NCBI RefSeq assembly: GCF_000367365.1
Contig: NZ_BARF01000011.1
Location: 19,908-83,907, forward strand
DNA length: 64,000 bases
Direction of reading: 5' to 3'
Source of the DNA: Streptomyces prunicolor NBRC 13075
Lineage (GTDB): Bacteria; Actinomycetota; Actinomycetes; Streptomycetales; Streptomycetaceae
In this document: one piece after another, positions 1 through 6,760 of the stretch
How the letters are laid out: every line of letters starts with the position of its first letter
How positions within the stretch are numbered: the first letter of the stretch is position 1
Position numbers and translations under genes: made by a program
Notes under the pieces: model-generated
What the model saw: only the letters and a program-made list of their open reading frames with translations
Told to the model about the DNA's origin: nothing
Database searches by the model: none

Positions 1-1
1 G

Positions 2-925
2 AAGCCGAGCGCCCAGCTGGAGCGCTCGACCACGTACAAGCTCGCGGCCACGGCGAAGGACTCCGCGGGCTTGGCGGCGCATGAGAACGCTTCCTTCACG
101 ACGGTCTCCCCGGCCAACAGCTTCATAGGGAACTTCACGCCCGAGGACGGCTCGACGGTCGGCGTCGGCATGCCGGTGTCGATCAACTTCAACAAGGCGA
201 TCACGAACAAGGCCGCCGTCCAGAAGGGCATCACGGTCACCTCCACCAGCGGCCAGGAAGTCGTCTGCCACTGGTTCAACACCCAGCGCATGGACTGCCG
301 CCCCGAGGACTACTGGAAGGAGAACTCCACCGTCACGCTGAAGCTCGCGCTCGACGGCGTGGAGGGCGCCTCCGGGGTCTACGGCGTGCAGCAGAAGACG
401 GTCACCTTCCACATCGGCCGCAACCAGGTCTCGTACGTCGACGCGAAGTCCAAGCAGATGAAGGTCGAGCAGGACGGCAAGGTCGTCAAGACCATCCCGA
501 TCTCGGCCGGTTCGCCCGAACACACCACGTACAACGGCCAGATGGTCATGTCCGAGAAGTTCACGCAGACCCGTATGAACGGTGCGACGGTCGGTTTCAC
601 GGATGACGACGGCAAGGGCGAGTACGACATCAAGGACGTCCCGCACGCCATCCGCCTCACCAGCTCCGGCACGTTCATCCACGGCAACTACTGGGGCTCG
701 CCCTCGGTGTTCGGCAGCGTCAACACCAGCCACGGCTGCGTGGGCCTGCAGGACGTGAAGGGCGCGGGCGACAAGAACATGCCGGCGGCGTGGTTCTACA
801 ACAACTCGATCGTGGGTGACGTGGTCGTCATCTCCAACACCGGCGACAAGACGGTGTCTCCGGACAACGGCCTCAACGGCTGGAACATGGACTGGGCGCA
901 GTGGAAGGCGGGGTCGGCGGTCTGA
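2..925 (+). CDS. L,D-transpeptidase (YkuD), 5'-truncated by window edge
   Basis: The frame is open from base 2, so the start lies upstream; 307 residues are visible. The first third is an Ig-like domain of the kind preceding actinobacterial L,D-transpeptidases (phrases such as EDGSTVGVGMPVSINF). The YkuD catalytic domain follows, with a conserved His-Gly (HGNYWG, about base 680) and the signature SHGCVGL; the catalytic Cys codon is at 737-739. The family forms 3-3 cross-links between meso-diaminopimelate residues of peptidoglycan on the outer face of the membrane, usually as a lipoprotein. The signal peptide and first Ig domain are presumably outside the window. A rho-independent-type hairpin follows the stop. 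Family confidence is high; which paralogue it is cannot be told. Confidence 0.93.
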   Translation, partial: KPSAQLERSTTYKLAATAKDSAGLAAHENASFTTVSPANSFIGNFTPEDGSTVGVGMPVSINFNKAITNKAAVQKGITVTSTSGQEVVCHWFNTQRMDCRPEDYWKENSTVTLKLALDGVEGASGVYGVQQKTVTFHIGRNQVSYVDAKSKQMKVEQDGKVVKTIPISAGSPEHTTYNGQMVMSEKFTQTRMNGATVGFTDDDGKGEYDIKDVPHAIRLTSSGTFIHGNYWGSPSVFGSVNTSHGCVGLQDVKGAGDKNMPAAWFYNNSIVGDVVVISNTGDKTVSPDNGLNGWNMDWAQWKAGSAV

Positions 926-992
926 TCTGACTCGCCCTGATCTGGCCTGACCTGTCGACTCCGGTCAGCTCCGGTCAACTCCGGTTCGCTTG

Positions 993-1027
993 AAGGCGGT
1001 TGCCCCTTGCTGGGGGTGACCGCCTTT
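993..1027 (+). terminator. Hairpin terminator of the L,D-transpeptidase gene
   Basis: Inverted repeat AAGGCGGT...ACCGCCTT with an additional CCCC/GGGG inner pairing, followed by TTTTCG. It starts 68 bp after the upstream stop codon and fits an intrinsic terminator for plus-strand transcription. Confidence 0.7.
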
Positions 1028-1065
1028 TCGTTGCCTGGCTCAAGTGGTTCATGGCATATGCGATT

Positions 1066-1083
1066 TGACGGTAATATCCGTCA
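1066..1083. promoter_or_regulatory. AT-rich palindrome, possible promoter/operator patch
   Basis: TGACGG-TAATAT-CCGTCA is a 6-bp-arm palindrome, overlapped by one CATATG (1082-1087) and preceded by another (1055-1060), in otherwise very GC-rich DNA. A TTGACG hexamer sits at the left arm. It lies about 120 bp before the possible small ORF at 1206 and could be its promoter or operator. No experiment or family model supports this. Confidence 0.3.
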
Positions 1084-1176
1084 TATGACGCACCCTCGGG
1101 TGCGCCTCCCTTGTTCCGGGTCCCGTCCCCTCGGGGCCCGGCCCGAAGCGAGGCGGTTCCGGGTACGAAAAAAGGC

Positions 1177-1200
1177 CGCCTCCCTGAGAAAAGGGAGGCG
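1177..1200. promoter_or_regulatory. SD-sequestering hairpin / minus-strand terminator-like stem
   Basis: A perfect 9-bp stem, CGCCTCCCT / AGGGAGGCG, with a GAGAAA loop. Its 3' arm contains the AGGGAGG ribosome binding site that would serve the ATG at 1206, so the folded RNA would hide that site. Read on the minus strand the same stem is followed by GCCTTTTTTC, which is the form of an intrinsic terminator, so the two interpretations compete. Confidence 0.45.
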
Positions 1201-1205
1201 CACCC

Positions 1206-1334
1206 ATGGGACGCCAAGCCAAGGCTGACTCTTGTGTGTCGGTTCACCCGGTGGTTGCCGGAATCGTGGGCCAAGCACGTGAGGAGGTCGTGGCTCTGGT
1301 GGATCACCAGGTAGCCGGAGGCCCCCAGCAGTAA
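1206..1334 (+). CDS. Possible 42-residue protein
   Basis: ATG with AGGGAGG seven bases upstream, 42 codons (MGRQAKADSC...AGGPQQ) and a TAA stop inside a second hairpin. I recognise no family. The predicted peptide is hydrophilic at the start and has a Val/Ala-rich middle (VVAGIVGQAREEVVALV) that could form one amphipathic helix. Third-position GC is only moderate for this genome, which argues against coding. The ribosome binding site, the sequestering stem and the downstream hairpin are what make it worth listing; it could equally be non-coding structured RNA. Confidence 0.3.
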   Translation: MGRQAKADSCVSVHPVVAGIVGQAREEVVALVDHQVAGGPQQ

Positions 1335-1345
1335 TAGGGGCCTCC
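1317..1345 (+). terminator. Hairpin overlapping the small ORF stop
   Basis: GGAGGCCCC / GGGGCCTCC, a 9-bp GC stem with an 11-nt loop, covering the TAA of the possible small ORF. There is no T-tract, so it would be a strong structural barrier or U-less terminator of the kind common in Streptomyces. Confidence 0.4.
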
Positions 1346-1483
1346 GAAGGCTCCTGAGTGAGCCTGAGCCCCTGTCACGGATACCCGCCGTGCGGGGGCT
1401 CGTTCCTCTTCATCGACGACGATACCGGCTACGGCGCCCGCAGCAACCCCGACTCGTCAACAGGAGTCTTGAGCGCGGTGATG

Positions 1484-1513
1484 AAGGCGGCTGCCCGGGT
1501 GGGTGGCCGCCTT
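1484..1513. terminator. Hairpin AAGGCGGC/GCCGCCTT
   Basis: An 8-bp stem with a 14-nt loop in the gene-poor stretch between the small ORF and the DUF397 remnant. It resembles the stem at 993-1027 and may terminate minus-strand transcription from the WhiJ-like locus or plus-strand leakage. The rest of 1346-1602 shows no convincing gene. Confidence 0.35.
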
Positions 1514-1562
1514 CGGGCTGTGGCCCTTTGCCGATGTCGGCGGGAGGGGGGCTTCTTCGCGA

Positions 1563-1595
1563 AAGTGTGACACTTTGGCGCGGAGTGTCACACTT
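1563..1595. promoter_or_regulatory. Two inverted operator-like sites AGTGTnACACT
   Basis: A perfect 12-bp inverted repeat (AAGTGTGACACT / AGTGTCACACTT) with a 9-bp spacer. Each arm is itself an AGTGT-n-ACACT pseudo-palindrome, so two protein half-site pairs are centred 20 bp (about two helical turns) apart, as expected for cooperative dimers. It sits just past the 3' end of the minus-strand DUF397 remnant, so it may alternatively act as a terminator stem. Confidence 0.4.
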
Positions 1596-1602
1596 CTGCG
1601 GC

Positions 1603-1773
1603 TTACCCTCCGGGGAGGGGGCGTCCGACTGTCAGCAGGCTTTCAGAGCGGCGACGAAGGGGGCCCAGGCCGGGGAGGTTGGCGGCGACCTCTACGCAGT
1701 TGCCGCCACTTTCGTTGCTGTAGCTGCTCTTGAACCAGAGGGGGTCACTCAAGTCGCCCCGGCTGCTTGCCAT
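1603..1773 (-). pseudogene. DUF397 protein, internally deleted and frameshifted
   Basis: Starts ATG 1773 and reads normally through the family core (LWFKSSYSNESGGNCVEVAA, then NLPGL). Intact members continue with an RDSK-type segment and a C-terminal helix of the AWxxFVxxxK type. Here the RDSK segment is missing and the C-terminal helix (WAPFVAALKAC, stop at 1632) is still present but in the +1 frame; the original frame ends in unrelated sequence at 1603. The start overlaps the end of the upstream regulator gene by 29 bp, the normal arrangement in WhiJ/DUF397 pairs. In those systems the small protein is thought to antagonise its XRE partner. This copy is probably non-functional. Confidence 0.75.
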
Positions 1774-2611
1774 TTCGGTAGTCCTCCGCTGCTTGCTCGA
1801 TGAGCCTCAGGGACGCCTCGGGTGGGAGCGCGGCCGCTCTGAGCCGACCGTACGCCTTCGAGTACTGGCCCACGAGCGCCGGATCATCGATCAGCTGGCC
1901 GCTGTACATCCCCTCCGTGTACATGATCGGTGGGGCGTCAGCAAAGGCCAGGAACCTGGTGGCGCCCATCATGAACGGGTGGGCCCCTGAGTTCCGCAGA
2001 AGGATCTGCGGAATGACTCGCCGATGCTTGCGCGCCACCTCTGCGACATGGGCCAGCTGCTCGGCCATGTCGCCGGGCGGGAGGATCGGATTCGTGAGGC
2101 TATCCTCGTGAAGGACCAGCCAGCTCTCGGGTGTTTGCTGTTCCTCGTAGAGCCAGGCTCGCTCGCGCCGGTCCTCGATCATGTGCGCAACTTCCTCCTC
2201 GGAGGTCATCGGGTGTGCAGCCAGGACAAGTGTCCTGATGTACAGCGGTAGTTGGAGCGGACCTGGGATCAATGACGGGTCCCACTCCTCGATCTCCAGC
2301 GCTTCCCCCTCCACTGCCAGGACGTCGGCGAAGTACTCGGCGTGGGCCCCCTTCCGCGCCTTCCGCGCATCCTCACAGTTCCGCTCGAAGAACCCGTCCG
2401 TCCCCAACATCCGGTCCGCGTGCTGAGCCAGATCAAGCGGGATCCTCCGCTCGCCGTGCTCGATGTCGCTGAGGTAGGTCTTGCCGTAGTAGCTGCCCTT
2501 CAGGAAGGCATCCAACGACAACCCCGCCTCCTCCCGCTTCCACCTCAACTCCTTGCCGTAGAAGGCAGGAACGCTCATCGACCCGTCAATGCCCTTGCCC
2601 CGTGCCACCAC
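1745..2611 (-). CDS. XRE-family regulator with DUF5753 (WhiJ-like)
   Basis: 288 residues. An N-terminal helix-turn-helix (residues about 18-70: ELRWKREEAGLSLDAFLKGS, YLSDIEHGERRIP) is followed by the long C-terminal DUF5753 domain typical of Streptomyces WhiJ-like regulators (QLPLYIRTL, WLVLHEDSLTN). The GTG at 2611 is chosen because GGAGGGGAG lies just upstream; ATG 2578 has no ribosome site. WhiJ-type proteins repress developmental genes with a DUF397 partner and are usually divergent from a small protein and an anti-sigma-like ATPase, exactly as seen here. The partner DUF397 is damaged, so the regulator may now be unopposed. The target is unknown; TCGCGAACGCGA in the divergent promoter is a candidate. 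Confidence 0.88.
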   Translation of the reverse strand: MVARGKGIDGSMSVPAFYGKELRWKREEAGLSLDAFLKGSYYGKTYLSDIEHGERRIPLDLAQHADRMLGTDGFFERNCEDARKARKGAHAEYFADVLAVEGEALEIEEWDPSLIPGPLQLPLYIRTLVLAAHPMTSEEEVAHMIEDRRERAWLYEEQQTPESWLVLHEDSLTNPILPPGDMAEQLAHVAEVARKHRRVIPQILLRNSGAHPFMMGATRFLAFADAPPIMYTEGMYSGQLIDDPALVGQYSKAYGRLRAAALPPEASLRLIEQAAEDYRNGKQPGRLE

Positions 2612-2633
2612 TTGCTCCCCTCCGCACCTCCGG

Positions 2634-2645
2634 TCGCGAACGCGA
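2634..2645. promoter_or_regulatory. Operator-like TCGCG-AA-CGCGA
   Basis: A short inverted repeat in the divergent 107-bp region between the WhiJ-like regulator and the small plus-strand gene. Its position suggests autoregulation by the XRE protein; this is inference from location only. Confidence 0.3.
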
Positions 2646-2718
2646 AACCTCTTCTACGGTAGCCAGCGGGACGTCAGCCTGTGAGGGATTCGTTACAGAG
2701 CGCACGGAGGCCCCGTTC

Positions 2719-2928
2719 ATGTCCGACCCCTACGACCCAACCCTCTGCGTCGAGGAACTCCGCGAGGCCCTCGACCTGCACGGCATCAAACTCCCCTCCC
2801 TCGGCATGGACTTGGTGACCCGGGCCGGCGCCTACACCCCGCGCGTCGGCCTCATCACGCTCGGAAACTGCAACGTCCCCACCGCCCGCGAACTCGCCGC
2901 CGCCCTCCGCAAGGCGGCAGAACGGTGA
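2719..2928 (+). CDS. Small protein of the WhiJ-type locus
   Basis: 69 residues, ATG 2719 with ACGGAGG upstream. Sequence features: LREALDLHGIKLPSLGMD, GLITLGNCNVPTARELAAAL. Similar small proteins sit between WhiJ-like regulators and ATP-binding proteins in Streptomyces, with no established function. The stop overlaps the next gene's GTG by 4 bp, so translation is probably coupled to the ATPase. Confidence 0.8.
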   Translation: MSDPYDPTLCVEELREALDLHGIKLPSLGMDLVTRAGAYTPRVGLITLGNCNVPTARELAAALRKAAER

Positions 2929-3302
2929 CCCTCGAACTCCGCCTGCTCGCCACGCCAAAGGCCGTACCGGAACTGCGTCATCACCTCCAGCGGTACGACC
3001 ACGACGTCCGCCTCTGCGCGACCGAGCTGGTGACGAACGTGATCGAGCACGTGGGGGAGGGGACCCCGGTGACTGTGCGCGTCCTCGACACGGGTGACGG
3101 CCACACGCGCATCGAGGTCACCGACCCGGACCCACGCGCGTTGCCGCTGCTGCTCCGGGCCACTGTCACGGATGAACACGGGCGGGGGATGGCGCTACTT
3201 GATGCGTTGGCTCGGCGGTGGGGCGTGGAGCAGGGGGCGGATCGCAAGACGGTGTGGTGTGAACTGGAAGGCCTCAACAGCCTTGCTGGAAGGGGATGTT
3301 GA
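2925..3302 (+). CDS. Anti-sigma-factor-like ATPase (HATPase_c)
   Basis: 125 residues, GTG start inside the preceding stop (GTGA). It is a single GHKL/RsbW-like domain: N-box helix ATELVTNVIEH (about residues 32-42), a DPDPRALPLL segment, and a G-box-like DEHGRGMALLDAL. RsbW-type proteins bind sigma factors or phosphorylate anti-sigma antagonists, but the stand-alone Streptomyces members beside WhiJ-like genes are mostly of unknown target. Translational coupling with the small upstream protein suggests they work together. Confidence 0.85.
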   Translation: MTLELRLLATPKAVPELRHHLQRYDHDVRLCATELVTNVIEHVGEGTPVTVRVLDTGDGHTRIEVTDPDPRALPLLLRATVTDEHGRGMALLDALARRWGVEQGADRKTVWCELEGLNSLAGRGC

Positions 3303-3319
3303 ACCGAGCTGAGCTGAAC

Positions 3320-3886
3320 TCAGCCCAGTTGCCGGGCCACGGCCTCGCGGGCGGCGGGGGAGAGCAGGGTGCCCGCGCGGGTCAGGAGGGCGTGCAGGCC
3401 CGGGCCGTAGCGCTCTGCCAGTTCCGTGTTGTGTGCCAGTACGTCCAGTTCGTTGGCGGCCGTGATGTCGAAGAACGCCCGCAACTGTTCGGCCGGCGGA
3501 TTGGTCTCCCGGCCGGTGAAGCGGTCCCGGAACGCGAACTCGGTGGTGCCGTCGACGCGAGGGTAGACGGCCGCGCGGTCGCAGCCGGCGTAGAGGTACA
3601 CCAACGCCTCCGCCCGTTCACCGATCAACGTGACGAGCGTGGCCCGGTCGGAGAGGGGCAGCAGCGCCGGTGCGAAGCCGTCCGTACCGTACGTCGCGTG
3701 GCACAGCCCCGCGGTCCGGACGGCCGCATCCGCTCCCCAGTCCGCCAACAGGCTCTGAACACGCCCCAGATGGGCCAGCAGCGTGCCACCGGGGTGGGGC
3801 ATCCCATCGGCTCCCCGGTCGCGTAGAAACGCCTCGATCGCCGCGCGTCCCTCGCCCGTCAGGTGCTGCTGCTCGGCCGATGCCAT
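3320..3886 (-). CDS. DUF6817 domain protein
   Basis: 188 residues, ATG 3886. It contains HPGGTLLAHLGRVQSLLADW, then TAGLCHATYGTDGF and ALVYLYAGCDR. The spaced His residues recall an HD-like metal fold, but I cannot assign a reaction. I match it from memory to DUF6817. It converges on the ATPase gene with a 17-bp gap and lies downstream of the monooxygenase with a 190-bp gap, so it probably has its own promoter. Confidence 0.7.
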   Translation of the reverse strand: MASAEQQHLTGEGRAAIEAFLRDRGADGMPHPGGTLLAHLGRVQSLLADWGADAAVRTAGLCHATYGTDGFAPALLPLSDRATLVTLIGERAEALVYLYAGCDRAAVYPRVDGTTEFAFRDRFTGRETNPPAEQLRAFFDITAANELDVLAHNTELAERYGPGLHALLTRAGTLLSPAAREAVARQLG

Positions 3887-4076
3887 GGTTGAAGGTCCTC
3901 TCGCCGCCGGTGCTGTAACAGTGAGCTTCCTCAGCGGCGCCGATCAAGGGTGAGGACGGACTTGAGAGGCGCAGCACCTCGCCGTATCCCGCCGACGTGC
4001 CCAGACCTTCCACGGCCGGCAGACCTGGTGCTCACGTCCGGTAGGCCTGGTGCTCCGCCTCTCCAGCCCGCGCCGC

Positions 4077-5552
4077 TCATCGCACTGCGGTGACCGGCTC
4101 CGTCTGCCGGGCAACGGTTGCCGTGCTGGTGGCGGCCACTGCGGCTCGTGCGTCCCCGGCCGCGCCCGCCCAGGCGAGGTAGCCGTCCGGTCGCACCAAG
4201 GCGGCGTCGACCCCCGCCCATTCGGGCGGCAGTTCACCACGAGCGACGCTGCGGGTGATCAGCCACGGATGGGTGACCTCGCCGACCGAACCGTTGAACT
4301 CCAGCAGCACATAACGGCCCGAGTTGAGCGAGTCGAAGAGAGTACCGCCGAGGTTCGGCACGCGTCGGCCGGTCAGGGGGTGCGCGTCCGGATCGGCCGG
4401 CGGGTAGTGGACGCCGAGTCCGGAGATGCGCTCCGCGAGTGTGAAGCTGAACTCGGGCATGGTCTCGATCATCGAACTGATCACGTCGCGCAGCCGCAGG
4501 CCGTCCGGAGAGTAGTTGGACATCAGAGCGGTCTGCGCCTGGGTGATTTCCAGGACCGCCTCGCCGACTTGGTGCCGCTCGTCGTGATAGCCGGCGAGCA
4601 GGCCGTCGGGAGCCCAGCCGTTGAGCACCGCGGCCAGCTTCCAGCCGAGGTTCATCGCGTCCTGCACACCGAGGTTGAGCCCGACGCCGCCGGTCGGCAT
4701 GTGCTGGTGGGCCGCGTCTCCGGCGAGCAGTACCCGTCCCTGGGCGTAGGACGACGCGATGCGGCTGGCATTGCCGTAGCGCGAAAGCCAGGTCGGCGAG
4801 TGCATGCCGAAGTCGCTGCCGGTCACGGAGATGATGTTGGCCCGGAATTCCTCGAACGTGAGCTCGCCCAGCCAGTCGGTGGTGACGCTTCGGGGCGTGC
4901 CGCCGACGAACCGGAACACGCCGCCGGGCATCCTGACCAGCATCACGGCTCCCTTGCCGCTGAACGTCGCGTACGGGACGGTGTCGGGCGGGTTGTCCAG
5001 GCTGACGTCGCCGAGCCAGTCGATCACGGTGGACGTCGTCCCCACGTAGTCGATCCCGGCCGCCGCGCGCACGGTACTGTTCGCCCCGTCGCACCCCACC
5101 AGGTAGTCGGCGCGCACCTCGTAGGAGCCGTCCGGCCCCTCGATCGTGACCGCGATCTCCCGCTCCCGCTCGTCGAATCCGGTCACTCGGTGCCGACGGC
5201 GCAGTTCGACGCCGAGACGGGAGGCGTTGTCCCCCAGCAGCTTCTCGGTCCGGGTCTGGGGCACGGAAAGGACGAACGGGAAGTCCGTGCCCAGCGGGCC
5301 GTAGTCCAGCCGGCTCGGCAGGGCGGCGAAGTGCCCGCTCGGCATCGTGATGCCTTCGGAGAGGAACGGTTCGAGCAGGCCGCGCGAGGCGAGCACCTCG
5401 ACCGTCCTCGGGTGGACGATCAAGCCCTTGGAGTGCGGTGAGGGCTCGGCGAGCGGATCGACCACGAGCACCGAGACGCCGGCGAGCCGCAGCTCTCCGG
5501 CGAGGAACAGCCCGACCGGTCCTGCTCCGGCGATGACGACTTGGGTATCCAT
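4077..5552 (-). CDS. FAD-dependent aromatic monooxygenase
   Basis: 491 residues from ATG 5552, chosen for the GAAGGAGG site directly upstream. Class A flavoprotein hydroxylase: the dinucleotide fold GAGPVGLFLAGELRLAG is at the N-terminus, the DG motif (YLVGCDGANSTVR) lies near residue 157, and the second FAD motif (GRVLLAGDAAHQHMPTGG) near 275; a thioredoxin-like C-terminal region follows. Such enzymes hydroxylate phenolic compounds or antibiotics such as rifamycins and polyketides using NAD(P)H and O2. There is no biosynthetic cluster nearby, so detoxification or catabolism is more likely. Two TetR/MarR-like operators lie immediately upstream, but no regulator gene is adjacent. Confidence 0.88.
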   Translation of the reverse strand: MDTQVVIAGAGPVGLFLAGELRLAGVSVLVVDPLAEPSPHSKGLIVHPRTVEVLASRGLLEPFLSEGITMPSGHFAALPSRLDYGPLGTDFPFVLSVPQTRTEKLLGDNASRLGVELRRRHRVTGFDEREREIAVTIEGPDGSYEVRADYLVGCDGANSTVRAAAGIDYVGTTSTVIDWLGDVSLDNPPDTVPYATFSGKGAVMLVRMPGGVFRFVGGTPRSVTTDWLGELTFEEFRANIISVTGSDFGMHSPTWLSRYGNASRIASSYAQGRVLLAGDAAHQHMPTGGVGLNLGVQDAMNLGWKLAAVLNGWAPDGLLAGYHDERHQVGEAVLEITQAQTALMSNYSPDGLRLRDVISSMIETMPEFSFTLAERISGLGVHYPPADPDAHPLTGRRVPNLGGTLFDSLNSGRYVLLEFNGSVGEVTHPWLITRSVARGELPPEWAGVDAALVRPDGYLAWAGAAGDARAAVAATSTATVARQTEPVTAVR

Positions 5553-5566
5553 GACTCCTCCTTCTT

Positions 5567-5600
5567 GTTCACTGACCAAGAGGATCGTAGGTCAGTGACC
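5567..5600. promoter_or_regulatory. Tandem operators upstream of the monooxygenase
   Basis: GGTCAGTGACC (5590-5600) is a perfect palindrome around one central base, and GTTCACTGACC (5567-5577) is a degenerate second copy; centres are 23 bp apart. Both are followed by AAG, giving longer TGACCAAG direct repeats. The position 15-50 bp upstream of the monooxygenase ATG fits a repressor site of TetR or MarR type. Confidence 0.55.
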
Positions 5601-5689
5601 AAGGGGCTGTCCAGTGCGTGATCGTGACGCCGGCTACCGCTGCCGTACCGGAAAATGTGGTGGGGATCCGAGCCAGAGGGAGAGCTGCT

Positions 5690-6193
5690 GTGCCTACGTG
5701 CGTCGTGTTCGACCTTGAATTCACGTCATGGCGGGGAGCGCTTGAGCGGGACTGGGGGGCGCCGGGGCGGCTTCGGGAGATCGTGCAGATCGGCGCGCTG
5801 CGGCTGCGTGAGGACTGCTCCGTCGTCGAGGAGTACGAGGCGCTGGTCCGGCCGGTGGTCAACCCTCAACTGTCCGACTACTTCACCGAACTCACCGGCA
5901 TCGACCAGGAGACGCTGGACCGGGAAGGACCCCCCGCAGCGGAAGCACTCGGTGACTTCCTCGGGTTCTGCCGGGGGCAGTCCGTCCTCTCGTACGGCAA
6001 TGACATGGTCGTCCTCGGCGAGAACGTCGGCCGTCTATGGCGGGATCTGGATCTCCCCAAGCCTGCGGCGGGCGAGGAACACTCGGCACTCTTCGACTGC
6101 TATTCGTTCGCTTCGGCCCTTGAGTACTTGTGCGAGGGCGGGGCGGGGTTGCCCGCTTTTCTGCCGCATTCCGTGAGCGGTGTACCGGAGTAG
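5690..6193 (+). CDS. DEDDh 3'-5' exonuclease (KapD-like)
   Basis: 167 residues from GTG 5690, preferred over an earlier start because GAGGGAGAG sits just before it and the fold begins at once. Exo I motif FDLEFTSW supplies the DxE pair, Exo II lies in GNDMVVLGEN, and Exo III is HSALFDCYSF with the His-x4-Asp of the DEDDh class. Related stand-alone proteins (KapD/ERI-like) degrade RNA or DNA ends. It stands alone, divergent from the monooxygenase, and its 3' end may overlap a minus-strand remnant. Confidence 0.8.
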   Translation: MPTCVVFDLEFTSWRGALERDWGAPGRLREIVQIGALRLREDCSVVEEYEALVRPVVNPQLSDYFTELTGIDQETLDREGPPAAEALGDFLGFCRGQSVLSYGNDMVVLGENVGRLWRDLDLPKPAAGEEHSALFDCYSFASALEYLCEGGAGLPAFLPHSVSGVPE

Positions 6194-6297
6194 CCGGAAC
6201 GCGGGGCCGTCAGGAGTTGTGCATCGCCTTCCGAAGTCCAGCCGACGCGGACGATGGCACGGAACGGATCCGGCACATCCTCACGGGTGGGGGACAT
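6100..6297 (-). pseudogene. Coding-like remnant downstream of the S1-like gene
   Basis: Open minus-strand frame (ATG 6297, 65 codons) whose first 30 codons look coding (SPTREDVPDPFRAIVRVGW, then TSEGDAQLLTAP) with normal codon bias. The frame stays open and coding-like upstream of the ATG (RELTWVSS) across the end of the S1-like gene. The last 30 codons run antisense through the exonuclease and look random. There is no ribosome site. It is probably the remains of a gene cut off at its 3' side; a real small protein is possible. Confidence 0.3.
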
Positions 6298-6316
6298 TGA
6301 GCTGACCCAGGTCAAT

Positions 6317-6574
6317 TCACGCGTTGCCGTCTCGCAGACGCCGCGCGATGTCGATGTCCCTCTGAAGTGCGCTGAACCGCGGTGGTTCCCGGCTTTCGTC
6401 GAGCACGACGACATGCAGCCGGTCCCCAACTCGGGGCGGGCCGGCGCTCGCGTTTCCCCAAGAAGGGTGCTTCACCTGGTCGATGAATCCGACCTCACCC
6501 CCACTTTCGACCATGAGACCCACCGGGCCTACCGCCACGATGGTTGCATCGAGTTCCTCGTGGCGACGGAACAT
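6317..6574 (-). CDS. Small S1-like RNA-binding-fold protein
   Basis: 85 residues, ATG 6574 with GGAGG eight bases upstream. The pattern LDATIVAVGPVGLMVESGG...GFIDQVKHPSW...VGDRLHVVVLD matches the beta-barrel rhythm of an S1/OB domain, followed by a short helix (SALQRDIDIARRLR). I know similar stand-alone Streptomyces proteins of unknown role. It is the last gene of the minus-strand RHS toxin/immunity set, so a second immunity or accessory role is possible but unproven. Confidence 0.65.
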   Translation of the reverse strand: MFRRHEELDATIVAVGPVGLMVESGGEVGFIDQVKHPSWGNASAGPPRVGDRLHVVVLDESREPPRFSALQRDIDIARRLRDGNA

Positions 6575-6640
6575 CGTTCAGGCCTCCATGAGGTGGGTTT
6601 CTGTTCAGGCCAATGAACGCCGCCGCATCCGCCCCCGGGC

Positions 6641-6760
6641 TCAGACGGAATATGGGTAGATGTCGATGTGAGGGGCCGAGAGTCCGATACGGTCGTCGAT
6701 CGAAGGCCTGTCAGGCCTGCCCTGCTCTTCGATCTCGACATATACGGCGTCGCCGAGCAG
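6641..6760 (-). other. In-frame coding-like tail after the immunity stop codon
   Basis: Immediately after the TAA at 6761-6763, and in the same reading frame, 39 more codons continue to a TGA at 6641 (LLGDAVYVEIEEQG...APHIDIYPYSV). Codon bias is coding-like and the peptide has a sensible alternating pattern. Either the immunity gene has suffered a nonsense mutation, or this is the end of a lost neighbouring gene. Confidence 0.5.

Noticed and set aside
975..1307. Minus-strand 110-codon frame in the left intergenic region
   Set aside because: Poor codon bias, no ribosome site, and it crosses two stable hairpins.
1..3300. Prophage or integrative element at the left end
   Set aside because: XRE and DUF397 genes can suggest one, but no integrase, excisionase, Rep/Spd genes or attachment-site tRNA are present; the set matches a WhiJ-type locus.
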